From contig NZ_CP067102.1 in NCBI RefSeq assembly GCF_016616885.1, forward strand, positions 2,260,501-2,324,500: a stretch of 64,000 nt of DNA, in the 5' to 3' direction. Made by a program: the position numbers and the translations under genes. Below the pieces are notes generated by a model. It searched no databases, had not been told where the DNA came from, and saw only the letters and a program-made list of their open reading frames with translations. This document shows, piece after piece, positions 8,771 to 18,805 of this stretch (position 1 is the stretch's first letter; the number at the start of each line of letters is the position of its first letter). This DNA comes from Bradyrhizobium diazoefficiens (GTDB taxonomy: Bacteria; Pseudomonadota; Alphaproteobacteria; Rhizobiales; Xanthobacteraceae).

Positions 8771-10468
8771 ATGCGATTTACGGTCAAGGCCAAGCTGGCA
8801 AGCGCTTTTGGCGCCATCATTGTCCTATCCATGGTGGCAGGAGGCGTGGCCTACATGAAGCTCGGCGACATGATGGCGACCGCCGACAGCATGGTCCTGC
8901 GCGCCACGCGTATGGAGAAGGCGACGCAGATCGAGAAGGACATTCTGCTCCAGCTTCGTGCGGAGAAAAACTCCATTCTCGGCACGGAAGCCCAGGCCGA
9001 ACAGTTCGCCGCCGATGCAGTCAAGCTTCGCGAAAATGCGACGAAGATCAAAGACGAGGTTTATGCGCTGGCGAGCGAAGGCGGCAAGAAGCTCCTGGAC
9101 AGCTTCGTTGTGGCCTACGCCAAGATGAATGCCTACCAGGAAGAGACGATCAGGCTGGGCAAGATCGACAAGGCCAAGGCGACAGAGCGCTCGATGGGTG
9201 ACGGCCGCAAGGTCGTCGCCGACGCGATGGAAGCGATGGGCGCCTATGTCGTCAACACGAAGCGGCAGATGGCGGAGCAGGCGGTCCAGTCCAAGGCGGA
9301 GGGCCAACAGGCGCAATTCATGCTGATGAGCGTGATCGGAGTCTCGCTTGCCGTGGCTATCGCCGCGGCGCTCTGGATTTCGATCAGCATCAGCCGTTCG
9401 CTGGGGCGTGCGGTCGGACTCGCAGGCGCAGTCGCCGGTGGCGATCTCAACCAGACCATTCCCTCTGCCAGCAACGACGAGGTCGGCGATCTCATCAAAT
9501 CGCTGAACGCAATGGTCGAGAAGCTCAGGCAGATCGTTGCCGAAGCGCTCACCGCGGCCAATAACGTCTCCGCCGGCAGCCAGGAACTCTCGGCCAGCGC
9601 CGAGCAACTGTCGCAGGGTGCGACCGAGCAGGCGTCGTCCGCCGAGGAAGCGTCCTCATCGATGGAGGAGATGGCCTCGAACGTGAAACAGAACGCCGAC
9701 AACGCCAACCAGACCGAGAAGATCGCGGCGCAGTCGGCCAAGGATGCCGAAGCCAGCGGCGTTGCGGTGGGCCGCGCCGTCCAGGCGATGCAGACCATCG
9801 CCGAGAAGATCACCATCGTGCAGGAGATTGCGCGTCAGACTGACCTGCTTGCCTTGAACGCCGCGGTCGAAGCCGCCCGCGCCGGCGAGCACGGTAAGGG
9901 CTTTGCGGTGGTCGCCTCCGAAGTGCGCAAGCTTGCCGAGCGCAGCCAGGCCGCCGCGGCCGACATTGGCACGCTCTCGAGCGAGACCGTGAAGGTTGCG
10001 CAGGAAGCCGGCGACATGCTGTCGAAGCTCGTGCCCGACATCAAGAGGACTGCAGAGCTGGTGCAGGAGATCACAGCCGCCTGCCGCGAGCAGGACGTCG
10101 GCACCTCGCAGATCAACCAGGCGATCCAGCAGCTCGACAAGGTCGGCCAGCAGAACGCCAGCGCTTCCGAGCAGGTGTCCTCGACCTCGGAAGAACTGGC
10201 CTCGCAGGCCGAGCAGCTGCAGTCGACCATCTCGTTCTTCCGCATCGAGCAGGGCGGGCGCGGGGAGAGCGCTCCGTCCGCGCCGATCGACCGCGCCGTC
10301 ACCCAACTCCGCAGCAAGGCGGGGCAGATGCAGGCCGCTGATCGTGGCGCGAAGAAGCCCGTGCCCGCTCGCAAGCCGGCGCGCGCGATGAAGGTCGCGG
10401 GTGGCGGCGGCTTCGCTTTCGATATGCATGACGGCGAAGACGATCGCGACGCCGAGTTTCAGCGCTGA
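8771..10468 (+). CDS. Methyl-accepting chemotaxis protein, short-HAMP form (MCP 1)
   Basis: The 565-residue transmembrane receptor has TM1 (~11-30), a helical periplasmic sensor (~31-185) of the four-helix-bundle type, TM2 (~187-208), one HAMP unit (~209-255) and a cytoplasmic signalling domain. The hairpin tip contains [20 protein letters not shown] followed by [17 protein letters not shown]. The tail is charged and ends [16 protein letters not shown]. Compared with MCP 2 it lacks about 39 residues after HAMP (from LNAM directly into VEKLRQIV). The signalling half is nearly identical to MCP 2, pointing to duplication or gene conversion. Confidence 0.95.
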   Translation: MRFTVKAKLASAFGAIIVLSMVAGGVAYMKLGDMMATADSMVLRATRMEKATQIEKDILLQLRAEKNSILGTEAQAEQFAADAVKLRENATKIKDEVYALASEGGKKLLDSFVVAYAKMNAYQEETIRLGKIDKAKATERSMGDGRKVVADAMEAMGAYVVNTKRQMAEQAVQSKAEGQQAQFMLMSVIGVSLAVAIAAALWISISISRSLGRAVGLAGAVAGGDLNQTIPSASNDEVGDLIKSLNAMVEKLRQIVAEALTAANNVSAGSQELSASAEQLSQGATEQASSAEEASSSMEEMASNVKQNADNANQTEKIAAQSAKDAEASGVAVGRAVQAMQTIAEKITIVQEIARQTDLLALNAAVEAARAGEHGKGFAVVASEVRKLAERSQAAAADIGTLSSETVKVAQEAGDMLSKLVPDIKRTAELVQEITAACREQDVGTSQINQAIQQLDKVGQQNASASEQVSSTSEELASQAEQLQSTISFFRIEQGGRGESAPSAPIDRAVTQLRSKAGQMQAADRGAKKPVPARKPARAMKVAGGGGFAFDMHDGEDDRDAEFQR

Positions 10469-10499
10469 CCACTAGAACCATCGGACCCTGGACTGAGCA

Positions 10500-10970
10500 A
10501 TGGCCGCAACCTCGCAATATCTGACGCTCGGGCTCGCCGGCGAGACGTTCGGCATCTCGATCCGCAACGTGCGGGAAATTCTCGACATGCGGCCGATCTC
10601 GCGTCTGCCGCATGCGCCGAATTTCCTGCTCGGCATGATCGACGTGCGCGGCGCGGGCTACCCGATCGTGGATCTCCGGACCAAGCTCGGCCTCCCGGCC
10701 GTGGCTGCCACCGAGGCGACCCGCATCATTATCCTCGATGTGCCGATGAAAGAGCGCCTGGTCGGCGTCGGCTTCGTCGCCGACTGCGTGTTCGAGGTCA
10801 CCGACATCGACGAACAGGCGATCGAGCCGATCCCCGAGGTAGGCGGCAAGTGGCAGTCCGACTATGCCGCCGGCATCGGCCGCAAGGGCGAGAAATTCGT
10901 CGTCATCTTCGATCTCGCCAAGCTGATGGCGAATGATGAGCTACCGGGCGAGGCGCCTCGCGCCGCCTGA
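10500..10970 (+). CDS. cheW: CheW coupling protein (second copy)
   Basis: This 156-residue protein has a CheW fold: [19 protein letters not shown], then [39 protein letters not shown], and a final [12 protein letters not shown] strand and helix. It sits between the two receptor genes, giving the order cheW-mcp-cheW-mcp. It is diverged in sequence from the first CheW, especially in the N-terminal and C-terminal parts. Confidence 0.92.
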   Translation: MAATSQYLTLGLAGETFGISIRNVREILDMRPISRLPHAPNFLLGMIDVRGAGYPIVDLRTKLGLPAVAATEATRIIILDVPMKERLVGVGFVADCVFEVTDIDEQAIEPIPEVGGKWQSDYAAGIGRKGEKFVVIFDLAKLMANDELPGEAPRAA

Positions 10971-11029
10971 GTTTTACGAGAGTATGCGTGGATGAGCGTA
11001 CCACCTCAATTCGAACCAACGAGACTGAC

Positions 11030-12838
11030 ATGAGATTCACCGTCAAAGCCAAGCTCGCCAGCGCCTTCGGCGTCGTCATCCTGCTGTCCATGATCGCCGG
11101 TGCTGTCGGCTATTTGAAGCTGTCGGATATGGTCGGCACCACCGAGGTGCTGGTTAGCCGTGCGGGCCGGATGGAAAAGGCTGCCGAGCTCAAGGAAGGC
11201 GCGCTGTTCCTGGTGCGCGCCGAGAAGAACTCGATCCTCGCGGCAAGCGATGCCGAATACGACCAGTTCGTCGCCGACCTCGCCAAGAATCGCGAAGCGC
11301 TGACCAAGTCCAAGGACGAAATCACCGCGGCGGCCAGCGAAAGCGGCAAGAAGCTGATGGAGAATTTCTCCGTCGCGTTCGCCAGGCTGAACGCCTATCA
11401 GGACGAGACGGTCAGGCTTGCGAAGACCGACAAGCCGAAGGCACTGGACCGCTCCATGCATGACGGCCGCAAGGTCGTCGCGGATGTCCTGGAGGCGGCT
11501 GACGGCTACATCAAGAACGTCAAGAAGAACATGGCGGAGCAGGCCGAGCAGTCCAAGCAGGACGGTGCCCGCGCCGAGATGCTGCTGATGGGCCTGGTGA
11601 TTGCTTCGCTCCTGATCGCCGTTGTTGCGGCCACCTGGATCGCGCTCAATATCAGTCGCGCGCTGGCCCAGGCCGTCGGCCTTGCCGACGCGGTCGCGAT
11701 CGGCGATCTCAGCCAGAAGATCGAGTCCTCGAGCAATGACGAGATCGGCGATCTCATCAAGTCGCTGAGCGCGATGACGGTGAACCTGAACGCCACGGCG
11801 GCGGTCGCCAACCAGATCGCACAGGGCGACCTCACCGTCGAAGCCAAGGCGCTGTCGGACAAGGACACGCTCGGCCTCGCGCTCGTGCGCATGGTGGAAA
11901 AGCTCCGTCAGATCGTGTCGGAAGCCTTGACCGCGGCGCAAAACGTTTCCGCCGGCAGCCAGGAGCTCTCGGCCAGCGCCGAGCAGCTTTCGCAGGGCGC
12001 GACCGAGCAGGCCTCGTCCGCCGAGGAAGCTTCATCCTCGATGGAAGAGATGGCTTCGAACGTGAAGCAGAACGCCGACAACGCCAACCAGACCGAGAAG
12101 ATCGCCGCGCAGTCGGCCAAGGACGCCGAGGCCAGCGGTGCTGCGGTCGGCCGTGCCGTCAACGCGATGCAGACCATCGCCGAGAAGATCACCATCGTGC
12201 AGGAGATCGCACGCCAGACCGACTTGCTCGCGCTCAATGCGGCGGTCGAGGCGGCGCGCGCCGGCGAGCACGGCAAGGGTTTTGCAGTGGTCGCCTCCGA
12301 AGTCCGCAAGCTCGCCGAGCGCAGCCAGGCGGCTGCCGCGGAGATCGGCACGCTCTCGGCCGACACCGTCAAGGTGGCGCAGGAAGCGGGCTCCATGCTC
12401 GCGAAGCTCGTTCCCGACATCAAGAAAACCGCCGAGCTCGTCGAGGAAATCACCGCGGCCTGCCGCGAGCAGGACGTCGGCTCGGCCCAGATCAACCAGG
12501 CCATCCAGCAGCTCGACAAGGTCGGCCAGCAGAACGCCAGCGCTTCCGAAGAGGTGTCCTCGACCTCGGAAGAACTGGCCTCGCAGGCCGAGCAGCTCCA
12601 ATCGACGATCGCCTATTTCCGCATCGAGCATGGCGGAAAGAGCCATGCGCCGGCGCCGATCGACCGGGCGGTCGATCAGCTCCGCGCCAAGGCCGCGACC
12701 ATGGCGGCGGCCGAGCGCCCTGCCAAGAAGCCGCAGGCCAGGCCGGGGCGTACCATCAAGGCCGCAGGCGGCGGCAGTGGCTTTGCCTTCGACATGAACG
12801 ACGGTGAGGATGATCGGGACGCCGATTTTCAGCGCTGA
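11030..12838 (+). CDS. Methyl-accepting chemotaxis protein, long form (MCP 2)
   Basis: The 602-residue receptor is a paralogue of MCP 1: TM1, four-helix-bundle-type periplasmic sensor, TM2 (~185-210), HAMP, an extra HAMP-like segment with [20 protein letters not shown], then the signalling hairpin with [17 protein letters not shown]. The start at 11030 ([14 protein letters not shown]) matches the MCP 1 N-terminus exactly. An in-frame GTG at 10988 would add 14 residues without a counterpart in MCP 1. The C-terminus, [18 protein letters not shown], is shared with MCP 1. Confidence 0.95.
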   Translation: MRFTVKAKLASAFGVVILLSMIAGAVGYLKLSDMVGTTEVLVSRAGRMEKAAELKEGALFLVRAEKNSILAASDAEYDQFVADLAKNREALTKSKDEITAAASESGKKLMENFSVAFARLNAYQDETVRLAKTDKPKALDRSMHDGRKVVADVLEAADGYIKNVKKNMAEQAEQSKQDGARAEMLLMGLVIASLLIAVVAATWIALNISRALAQAVGLADAVAIGDLSQKIESSSNDEIGDLIKSLSAMTVNLNATAAVANQIAQGDLTVEAKALSDKDTLGLALVRMVEKLRQIVSEALTAAQNVSAGSQELSASAEQLSQGATEQASSAEEASSSMEEMASNVKQNADNANQTEKIAAQSAKDAEASGAAVGRAVNAMQTIAEKITIVQEIARQTDLLALNAAVEAARAGEHGKGFAVVASEVRKLAERSQAAAAEIGTLSADTVKVAQEAGSMLAKLVPDIKKTAELVEEITAACREQDVGSAQINQAIQQLDKVGQQNASASEEVSSTSEELASQAEQLQSTIAYFRIEHGGKSHAPAPIDRAVDQLRAKAATMAAAERPAKKPQARPGRTIKAAGGGSGFAFDMNDGEDDRDADFQR

Positions 12839-12970
12839 GATTTTCCGGGGATACGTCCGTCCCCCGGGGGGCCTGTGCTCTTCTGCTGTTGTGTAAACGC
12901 CAGGATTCAAAATGGCCCGGTTGGCCCGACATTCATTGCATGCGGGCCTTCAGGGCCGGGGCAGGCGGCC

Positions 12971-13825
12971 ATGATGCCGGCCGCGCTGAATATGGCCGTG
13001 CATCTGTCGGATCGTCATTTCCGGACCATTGCCGAACTGATCGAAGGCCAGGTCGGCATCAAGCTGCCGCAGGGCAAGCGGCTGATGCTGGAGGGACGCC
13101 TGCACAAGCGCGTGCGCGCACTGAATTTCTCCGACCTGAACGAATATGTCGACAACCTGTTCGAGGCCGATCATTTCGATACCGAGCTCACCCATCTCAT
13201 CGATGTGGTGACCACCAACAAGACCGACTTCTTCCGCGAGCCGCAGCATTTCACGTTCATGCGGGACATTGCCATCCCGGCGCTGCTCAAGTCGCACGGC
13301 CGCAACAATGCGAACCTGAAATTCTGGAGCTCGGCGAGCTCCACCGGCATGGAGGCCTACACCACCGCGATGGTGCTGGACGACATGACGCGGAACGGAT
13401 CGCGGTTTCAGTACCGCATCCTCGGAACCGACATCTCCACTGCGGTGCTACGCCTCGCCAAGACCGCGATCTACACCCGCGATGTGCTGGCGCCGGTGCC
13501 CGAGCCGTTCGTGAAGCGATATTTCCTGTCGTCGCGCGACAAGTCGCGCGACGAAGTGCGGGTCGTGCCGGAATTGCGGCGCATGACGCATTTCATGCGG
13601 ATGAACTTGATGGATACATCCTATCCCGTCGACCGGGACGTCGACGTGATTTTCTGCCGCAATGTGTTGATCTATTTCGACAAGCCGACGCAGCGCAAGG
13701 TCGTCGAGCAGCTTTGCAGTCATCTGCGGCCCGGCGGCTATTTGCTGGTCGGCCATTCGGAATCCATGGTTCACAGTTCCGTTCCGGGTTTGAAGCAGGT
13801 TCAACCCACCATTTTTCAGGTCTGA
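12971..13825 (+). CDS. cheR: Chemotaxis methyltransferase CheR
   Basis: The 284-residue enzyme uses S-adenosylmethionine to methylate receptor glutamates. The N-terminal helical domain contains [19 protein letters not shown]. The catalytic domain has [11 protein letters not shown], the SAM-binding stretch [14 protein letters not shown] (one acidic residue of the usual GEE replaced by Met), and [11 protein letters not shown]. The start is uncertain: ATGs at 12971, 12974 and 12992 are all possible; the frame is open further upstream but those codons are not family-like. It is followed after 17 bases by cheB. Confidence 0.93.
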   Translation: MMPAALNMAVHLSDRHFRTIAELIEGQVGIKLPQGKRLMLEGRLHKRVRALNFSDLNEYVDNLFEADHFDTELTHLIDVVTTNKTDFFREPQHFTFMRDIAIPALLKSHGRNNANLKFWSSASSTGMEAYTTAMVLDDMTRNGSRFQYRILGTDISTAVLRLAKTAIYTRDVLAPVPEPFVKRYFLSSRDKSRDEVRVVPELRRMTHFMRMNLMDTSYPVDRDVDVIFCRNVLIYFDKPTQRKVVEQLCSHLRPGGYLLVGHSESMVHSSVPGLKQVQPTIFQV

Positions 13826-13842
13826 TTGGAGCGCCGCCGAAT

Positions 13843-14934
13843 ATGCCGAAAGGGAAAGTTCGCGTACTGATCGTGGACGATTCGGCGTCGGTGCGCCAAA
13901 TTCTTCACACGATCCTCAACGACGACCCTGATATCGAGGTGATGGCGACGGCGTCCGATCCGTTCGTCGCGGCGCGGCGTCTCCAGGACGAAATCCCTGA
14001 CGTCATGATCCTCGACCTCGAGATGCCGCGCATGGACGGCATGACGTTTCTGCGCAAGATCATGGCGCAGCGTCCGATCCCGGTGATCATCTGCTCGTCG
14101 CTGACCGAAGAAGGCTCGAATGTGATGTTCGAGGCGTTCGAGGCCGGCGCTGTCGATATCGTGCCCAAGCCGAAGATCGACACGCGGCAGGCGCTGCTGG
14201 AATGCTCCACACGACTGCGTGAGTCCGTGAAGTCGGCGGCGCGCGCGCGCGTGCGGCCGCGCACGGAACGGCGTGTGATCGAGAAGAAGCTGACGGCCGA
14301 CGCCATCATCCCGCCGCCGGTGCAGGGCAAGGCTCGGCCGACGACCGAGCGCATCGTGTGCATCGGTGCCTCGACCGGGGGAACGGAGGCGCTCAACGAC
14401 GTCCTCGAAATGCTGCCGGCGAACTGTCCTCCCATCCTGATCGTCCAACATATGCCGGCGGGCTTCACCGCTGCCTTCGCCAAGCGCCTCGACGGCGTCT
14501 GCCAGATCCGCGTCAAGGAGGCCGAGGACGGCGAGCCGGTGCTGCCGGGCTGGGCCTATATCGCGCCGGGCGCCCGCCACATGCTGCTCCAGCGCATCGG
14601 CCTGCGCTATCAGGTCGCGATCAAGGACGGCCCGCCGGTGTCGCGGCATCGGCCCTCCGTCGATGTGCTGTTTCGCTCCGCGGCCCAGCATGCCGGTGCC
14701 AATGCGCTTAGTGTCATCATGACCGGCATGGGCGATGACGGCGCACGCGGCATGCTGGAGATGCGCAAGCTCGGCGCCTCGACCCGTGCGCAGGACGAAG
14801 AAAGCTGCGTGGTGTTCGGCATGCCCAAGGAAGCCATCGCCCATGGCGGGGTCGAGAAGGTGGTCGCGCTGCACCAGATCCCGCGCGAGATCATGCAGTG
14901 GTACCAGGCCGGACACGCGGCGGCGGTGGGTTGA
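13843..14934 (+). CDS. cheB: Chemotaxis methylesterase/deamidase CheB
   Basis: The 363-residue protein has a receiver domain (Asp58 in [13 protein letters not shown]) joined by a basic linker to a C-terminal methylesterase domain. The catalytic serine is in [12 protein letters not shown], the histidine in [16 protein letters not shown] and the aspartate in [12 protein letters not shown]. It demethylates the receptors when phosphorylated by CheA, giving adaptation together with the adjacent CheR. The ATG at 13843 starts the receiver domain at its normal place. Confidence 0.95.
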   Translation: MPKGKVRVLIVDDSASVRQILHTILNDDPDIEVMATASDPFVAARRLQDEIPDVMILDLEMPRMDGMTFLRKIMAQRPIPVIICSSLTEEGSNVMFEAFEAGAVDIVPKPKIDTRQALLECSTRLRESVKSAARARVRPRTERRVIEKKLTADAIIPPPVQGKARPTTERIVCIGASTGGTEALNDVLEMLPANCPPILIVQHMPAGFTAAFAKRLDGVCQIRVKEAEDGEPVLPGWAYIAPGARHMLLQRIGLRYQVAIKDGPPVSRHRPSVDVLFRSAAQHAGANALSVIMTGMGDDGARGMLEMRKLGASTRAQDEESCVVFGMPKEAIAHGGVEKVVALHQIPREIMQWYQAGHAAAVG

Positions 14935-14939
14935 TCGCG

Positions 14940-16661
14940 ATGTCTGCCATTCCGGCCAGCAGTTTGACAGATGCGATCGCCGCAGTCGAGGACGTCTCGT
15001 CGCGCATCGAGGACGTGTTCGCGCGCGTCGGCCACGAGCTCGGTCGTGGCCACATCATATTCAAGGAGCTGAATCAAGGTCTTGCGTCTCTCTCCAGAGA
15101 ACTCTCCGGTGCCGAGATCGAGGGCGCCGCGACCGCCCTGCAGGAGATCGCGGCACGGCTGAGCGAGCTGGCGCGGGCGCTGCCGGCCGAGAGTGCGCTG
15201 CTGGCGACGATCGGCAAGAGCACGAGCGAGGCTTCCGCGCTCCTCAAGCCGCTGTTCAAGCATATCCAGATGATCACCATCATCGCGCGCAGCGCGCGGA
15301 TCGAGGCGGCTTCGCTCGATGGTGATCGCGAGGGCTTTCTCGCCTTCACGCAGGAGGCCTATGATCTCGGCAAGGCCGTGCAGGGTTCGATCGAGGGATG
15401 CGCGCGAGACCAGCAGCGACTGTCGGACGCGGTCGCCACCGCCTCCGGCCGGCAGAAGGAGTTCGAGAGAAGCTACGGCGATCAGCTGGTCGCGGAGAGC
15501 GCCGAACTCGGTGCCGCCTATTCCGGCCTGCGCGATCAGCGCAGCAAGAGCAGCCATCTCGCCGATCTCGCCAGCGGCAGCACGCGAAAGATCGCCGAGG
15601 CGGTCGGTGGCGCGATCATTTCTTTGCAAGCCGGCGACAGCACGCGGCAGCGCCTCGAACATGTCTGCCACGGCTTACGCCTCTCGTCCGACACCGCGCC
15701 GAGCCTTGCCCCGAAGCCGGTCACAAGCGATGACGGCGCGCATGCGATCAGAAAGTTGCAGGCGGCCCAGCTCAGGGACGCGCAGCGCGAGTTCGGCGGC
15801 GACATCGGCCATATCATCCGCGCGCTGACAGCGATCCTGAACGATGCAAGTGGCGTCGTCGGTCACGGTCGTTCGCTGTTCGGCGGCGAGAACGATTCGT
15901 CCTCCTCGTTCCTGACCCGCATCAAGCAGACGCTGGCGCAGGCTTCGATCCTGATCGGCACTTGCGAGAGCGCCGGACGCTCGGTCGATGAGGCGCTCGC
16001 GGTCGTCGAGGATACGCTGGCGAAATTCCGCCAGGCCATTGCGGGACTGGCTGAAGCCTCTGTCGACATCACGCTGATCGGCATGAATGCTGGCCTCAAG
16101 GCGAGCCATCTCGGCAGCCGCGGTAGCGCCTTCGTCGTCATCGCCAACGAGCTCAAGGCGACCGCCGACCACGTCTCGGCCGGCGCCGGGCGTTTGCGGC
16201 CCGTGCTCGACGGCATCGAGCGCTCCGCCAACGAGTTGAAGGAGCTCCGCATCCAGGGCGATCCCACGCAGCTCGCCAATCTAGAGCCGCAGATTCTCCA
16301 GGCGCTACGCGAGGTCGAAGCCGGCAACGAACGGCTCGGCAAGCTGATGAGCCGGCTCGTCGACGAAGGCGCCGAGTTCGAGGGCCTGATGAATTCGGCG
16401 CAAGGCTTGATGAGCTCGCTTGGCGAGAGCTCTGCGGCACTGCCGACCGTCGCTGCGCGTCTCGAGACGGCAAGCGCCGGCACGCGTCGGCCGCAGCCGC
16501 AGGACGCGGCGCTGCTCGACGATCTCTTCGCGCGCTACACGATGGAGCGCGAGCGCGACGTCCACCGGGAGTTCTTGCAAGCTCTCGGACTGTCGTCGAG
16601 CGCCGCCGCCCGCCGGGTCGAGGCGGTCGCGCCTGCGGATGACGGCATCGAACTGTTTTGA
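14940..16661 (+). CDS. Soluble coiled-coil chemosensory protein with two receptor-tip-like segments
   Basis: The 573-residue protein has no transmembrane segment, HAMP or sensor domain and is almost entirely helical. Two segments resemble the receptor signalling hairpin tip in degenerate form: residues ~110-147 (IIARSARIEAASLDGDR and EGFLAFTQEAYDLGKAV) and ~374-412 (LIGMNAGLKASHLGSRG and SAFVVIANELKATADHV). Between them, near 227-246, is ISLQAGDSTRQRLEHVCHGL. The C-terminus is an acidic and aromatic tail, DDGIELF. It begins 5 bases after the cheB stop, so it belongs to the che operon. It could be a cytoplasmic receptor, a structural element of the array, or a CheZ-like factor; its function is not known. 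Confidence 0.8.
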   Translation: MSAIPASSLTDAIAAVEDVSSRIEDVFARVGHELGRGHIIFKELNQGLASLSRELSGAEIEGAATALQEIAARLSELARALPAESALLATIGKSTSEASALLKPLFKHIQMITIIARSARIEAASLDGDREGFLAFTQEAYDLGKAVQGSIEGCARDQQRLSDAVATASGRQKEFERSYGDQLVAESAELGAAYSGLRDQRSKSSHLADLASGSTRKIAEAVGGAIISLQAGDSTRQRLEHVCHGLRLSSDTAPSLAPKPVTSDDGAHAIRKLQAAQLRDAQREFGGDIGHIIRALTAILNDASGVVGHGRSLFGGENDSSSSFLTRIKQTLAQASILIGTCESAGRSVDEALAVVEDTLAKFRQAIAGLAEASVDITLIGMNAGLKASHLGSRGSAFVVIANELKATADHVSAGAGRLRPVLDGIERSANELKELRIQGDPTQLANLEPQILQALREVEAGNERLGKLMSRLVDEGAEFEGLMNSAQGLMSSLGESSAALPTVAARLETASAGTRRPQPQDAALLDDLFARYTMERERDVHREFLQALGLSSSAAARRVEAVAPADDGIELF

Positions 16662-16803
16662 GTTTGTGCCGACGTCGCGTACATGCGGCACCGGCAATTT
16701 GATGAGTTGGTTTTGCAGGGCGTTAACCGTCGCGGAATACGCGCCTTATTTGTCATTGCCGCGCCCCAGAGTTGGTCGCAAATACGTTTGGGTATTGCGA
16801 CGG

Positions 16804-17259
16804 ATGATTCTCATGCTGAGAGACGGCAAATACGCGGCCTGGTTCAGAACCCCGCGCGGCCAGGGCACAGGCCTCGTCGAATTGGTCGAGGGGCGGATCT
16901 CGGGCCGCGACAGCTTCTTCACCTATGGCGGTTCCTATCAGCTCGATCAGCAGCGTTTCTCGGCTGTGCTGACCGTGAAGCGCCATGCCGAAGGCAATCC
17001 GAGCGTGTTTGGTCCCGATGAAGTCGAGGTCGATCTCACCGGCCTGTGTAGCGGCGCGATGGCGACATGCTCGGGTACGGCGCGAGAGGCGCCTGAGGTC
17101 AGGTTCGACTGCACGCTGATCTACAGCCAGGAAGAAGCGCTGCCAGCCGACGCCAAATGCGCGGTCCTCAAGCTCAATCCCGACAAACTGCCCAAGGGGC
17201 TCGACAGCCGGTCGCGGCCGCGACCGCCGTTTACGCCTTCCAGGCCCCCCGCGTCCTGA
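16804..17259 (+). CDS. GrlR-like regulatory protein
   Basis: The ~151-residue product (starts possible at 16804 or 16813) contains a GrlR-like beta-barrel: MLRDGKYAAWFRTPRGQGTG, then GRISGRDSFFTYGGSYQ, FSAVLTVKRH and SVFGPDEVEVDLTG. GrlR was described in enteropathogenic E. coli as a repressor partner of GrlA in type III secretion control; alphaproteobacterial homologues are of unknown role. The C-terminal part after ~residue 80 (with cysteines in LCSGAMATCSG and a Pro/Arg-rich tail) is less family-like. It follows the che operon on the same strand after 142 bases. No GrlA-like partner is visible. Confidence 0.7.
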   Translation: MILMLRDGKYAAWFRTPRGQGTGLVELVEGRISGRDSFFTYGGSYQLDQQRFSAVLTVKRHAEGNPSVFGPDEVEVDLTGLCSGAMATCSGTAREAPEVRFDCTLIYSQEEALPADAKCAVLKLNPDKLPKGLDSRSRPRPPFTPSRPPAS

Positions 17260-17387
17260 TGTGTGCCTTGCGCCTTAGCTTTGCGTTGACGCTGTTGGCG
17301 CGAAAGTGCCTGGAGACCGCGCCGCGGCAACAGTGCTTTTAGATGTGAAATCTAGGTTGAGGCCCATAACAAAAGGCGGACAGGGAT

Positions 17388-17672
17388 ATGCCTCAGATCT
17401 GGATGACTTATGAAGAACTCGCGACACTCAGCGGCTGCACTGCCGCCGAGGCCAGGGTGCAGGCGCTGCATCTGTCGCTCGATCGCCGCAAGAGCCGCGA
17501 TGGAAACACCCGCGTCAAGCTGGACGTCGCCTTGATGGCGCGGTTCTTCGAGACCATTCGCGAAGGCGAATTCGGCCTTGATGACGCGATCATGGCGTTG
17601 CGGGAAGCGCATCGGCAGATGTCCGGCGGCCTCAGCTCCGATCAGGACAGCTTCAGGCGCGGCGTGGCGTAA
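17388..17672 (+). CDS. Small conserved-type protein of unknown function, possible helix-turn-helix
   Basis: This 94-residue protein starts at an ATG preceded by a good ribosome-binding sequence (cggacagggat). The N-terminal half (MTYEELATLSGCTAAEARVQAL) looks like a helix-turn-helix and is followed by a basic stretch LDRRKSRDGNTRVK. The C-terminal half is helical (VALMARFFETIREGEFG). DNA binding is suggested by this layout only. It stands alone. Confidence 0.6.
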   Translation: MPQIWMTYEELATLSGCTAAEARVQALHLSLDRRKSRDGNTRVKLDVALMARFFETIREGEFGLDDAIMALREAHRQMSGGLSSDQDSFRRGVA

Positions 17673-17802
17673 GTCCGTCGCTCCGGCAGCAGTCGGCTCC
17701 GTTCGAATCAGGCATAATCATCCAGCCGGAATTTGGCGCGACCTCTGGTGTTTCACACCGGAACAGGTCGAAGCCAACGCGATCCGGGCTGGGGAGGTTG
17801 CC

Positions 17803-18232
17803 ATGATGAGAGCCGTGTGCCTGGCGGGTGCGTTGGTATTTGCGCTCCCGCCTCTTCTCGTGACGGCCGCCAGTGCCGAAGTGATCAAATTGCAGGCGGA
17901 ACTCAAGGGGAGCAACGAGGTGCCGCCCAACACAAGCTCCGGCTCCGGCAAGGCCGAGGCGGCTTTCGACACCGATACCAAAGGTCCTGACCTACACGGT
18001 CACCTACGCGAATCTGACCGGTCCCGCGCTCGGCGCGCATTTCCATGGACCGAGCGAGGCCGGCAAGAATGCCGGCATCGCGCTTCCGTTCAAATCTGCG
18101 CAAAGCCCGATCCAGGGAACGGCGACCCTTACCGAGGCGCAGGCTGCTGATCTGCTGGCCAGCAAATGGTATGCGAACGTCCACACCGCGGCCAATCCGG
18201 GTGGCGAGCTGCGGGGGCAGATGACGAAATAG
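17803..18232 (+). pseudogene. CHRD-domain secreted protein gene, frameshifted
   Basis: The frame begins at an ATG behind a GGGGAGG ribosome-binding sequence and encodes a signal peptide (ending TAASA) and the start of a CHRD domain (IKLQAELKGSNEVPPN). After residue 59 the frame is lost at the AAA of 17980-17982. Removing one A restores TKVLTYTVTYANLTGP, then GAHFHGPSEAGKNAG, WYANVHTAANPGGELRGQM and a TAG stop at 18230-18232, which is a full CHRD domain. So one extra base, or a sequencing error in the A run, breaks an otherwise intact ~142-residue secreted protein. The cellular role of CHRD proteins is not established. Confidence 0.85.
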
Positions 18233-18250
18233 GCTGTCAGGTTTATCCCG

Positions 18251-18270
18251 CACATCGCGGCCGCGATGTG
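18251..18270. terminator. Perfect 20-base palindrome between convergent genes (candidate bidirectional terminator)
   Basis: cacatcgcggccgcgatgtg is a perfect inverted repeat that can fold as an 8-bp stem with a GGCC loop. It lies between the stop of the CHRD gene (18232) and the stop of the convergent vanZ-like gene (18288). T-rich tails are weak on both sides. Confidence 0.45.
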
Positions 18271-18287
18271 ATTTGACGCCGCTCGCG

Positions 18288-18653
18288 TCAGGACGGCGGT
18301 CTGGGCAGGAAGGCCAGAATGGTCTGGGCGAGGCTGACGCCGAGAATGCCGCCGGCAGACTTTTGCAGCACGTCGAAGAACCGCGGATCGCGGTCGGGGA
18401 CCATCGCCTGCAAAATTTCGAGCCCGACGGCGACGGCGATCACGAATGCGCAAGCCAGCCCGAAGCGTCCCGGCAGCAGGAAGGACAGCAGGAAGCCCAG
18501 CAGGCAATAGGCGCTGAAGCGCTCGATCACGACGACCCAATAGGCCTCGGCATGGCCGATCAGCACCGGCCTGCCCGCAAGCGTAGCCAGCGTGGCATAG
18601 ATGATCAGCGCAAGGCAGATGGCCGCAGCTGCGATGAGATGATTTCGGCGCAT
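18288..18653 (-). CDS. VanZ-like family membrane protein
   Basis: The 121-residue protein has four predicted transmembrane helices. The VanZ signature is present in the second half: GLEILQAMVPDRDPRFFDVLQ followed by a glycine-rich helix (SAGGILGVS). VanZ of enterococci gives low-level teicoplanin resistance; most family members in proteobacteria have no known function. It stands alone, convergent with the broken CHRD gene. Confidence 0.8.
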   Translation of the reverse strand: MRRNHLIAAAAICLALIIYATLATLAGRPVLIGHAEAYWVVVIERFSAYCLLGFLLSFLLPGRFGLACAFVIAVAVGLEILQAMVPDRDPRFFDVLQKSAGGILGVSLAQTILAFLPRPPS

Positions 18654-18805
18654 TGCAGCATCATAGCCGGTCGACCTGCGTGCCGCTCTCGAAAGCGGAG
18701 AATATCGTTAAGGGGCGTATGTCGTCGATTGTGTGTTCATGACTGGTGGTTCGCGCCGGGACATGTTCGGATGACAACTGTTCGAATTCGGGCCAGACGG
18801 CCCGG

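Noticed and set aside
12889..13842. N-terminal extension of CheB back to 12889
   Set aside because: It overlaps cheR in another frame; the CheB receiver domain starts normally at 13843.
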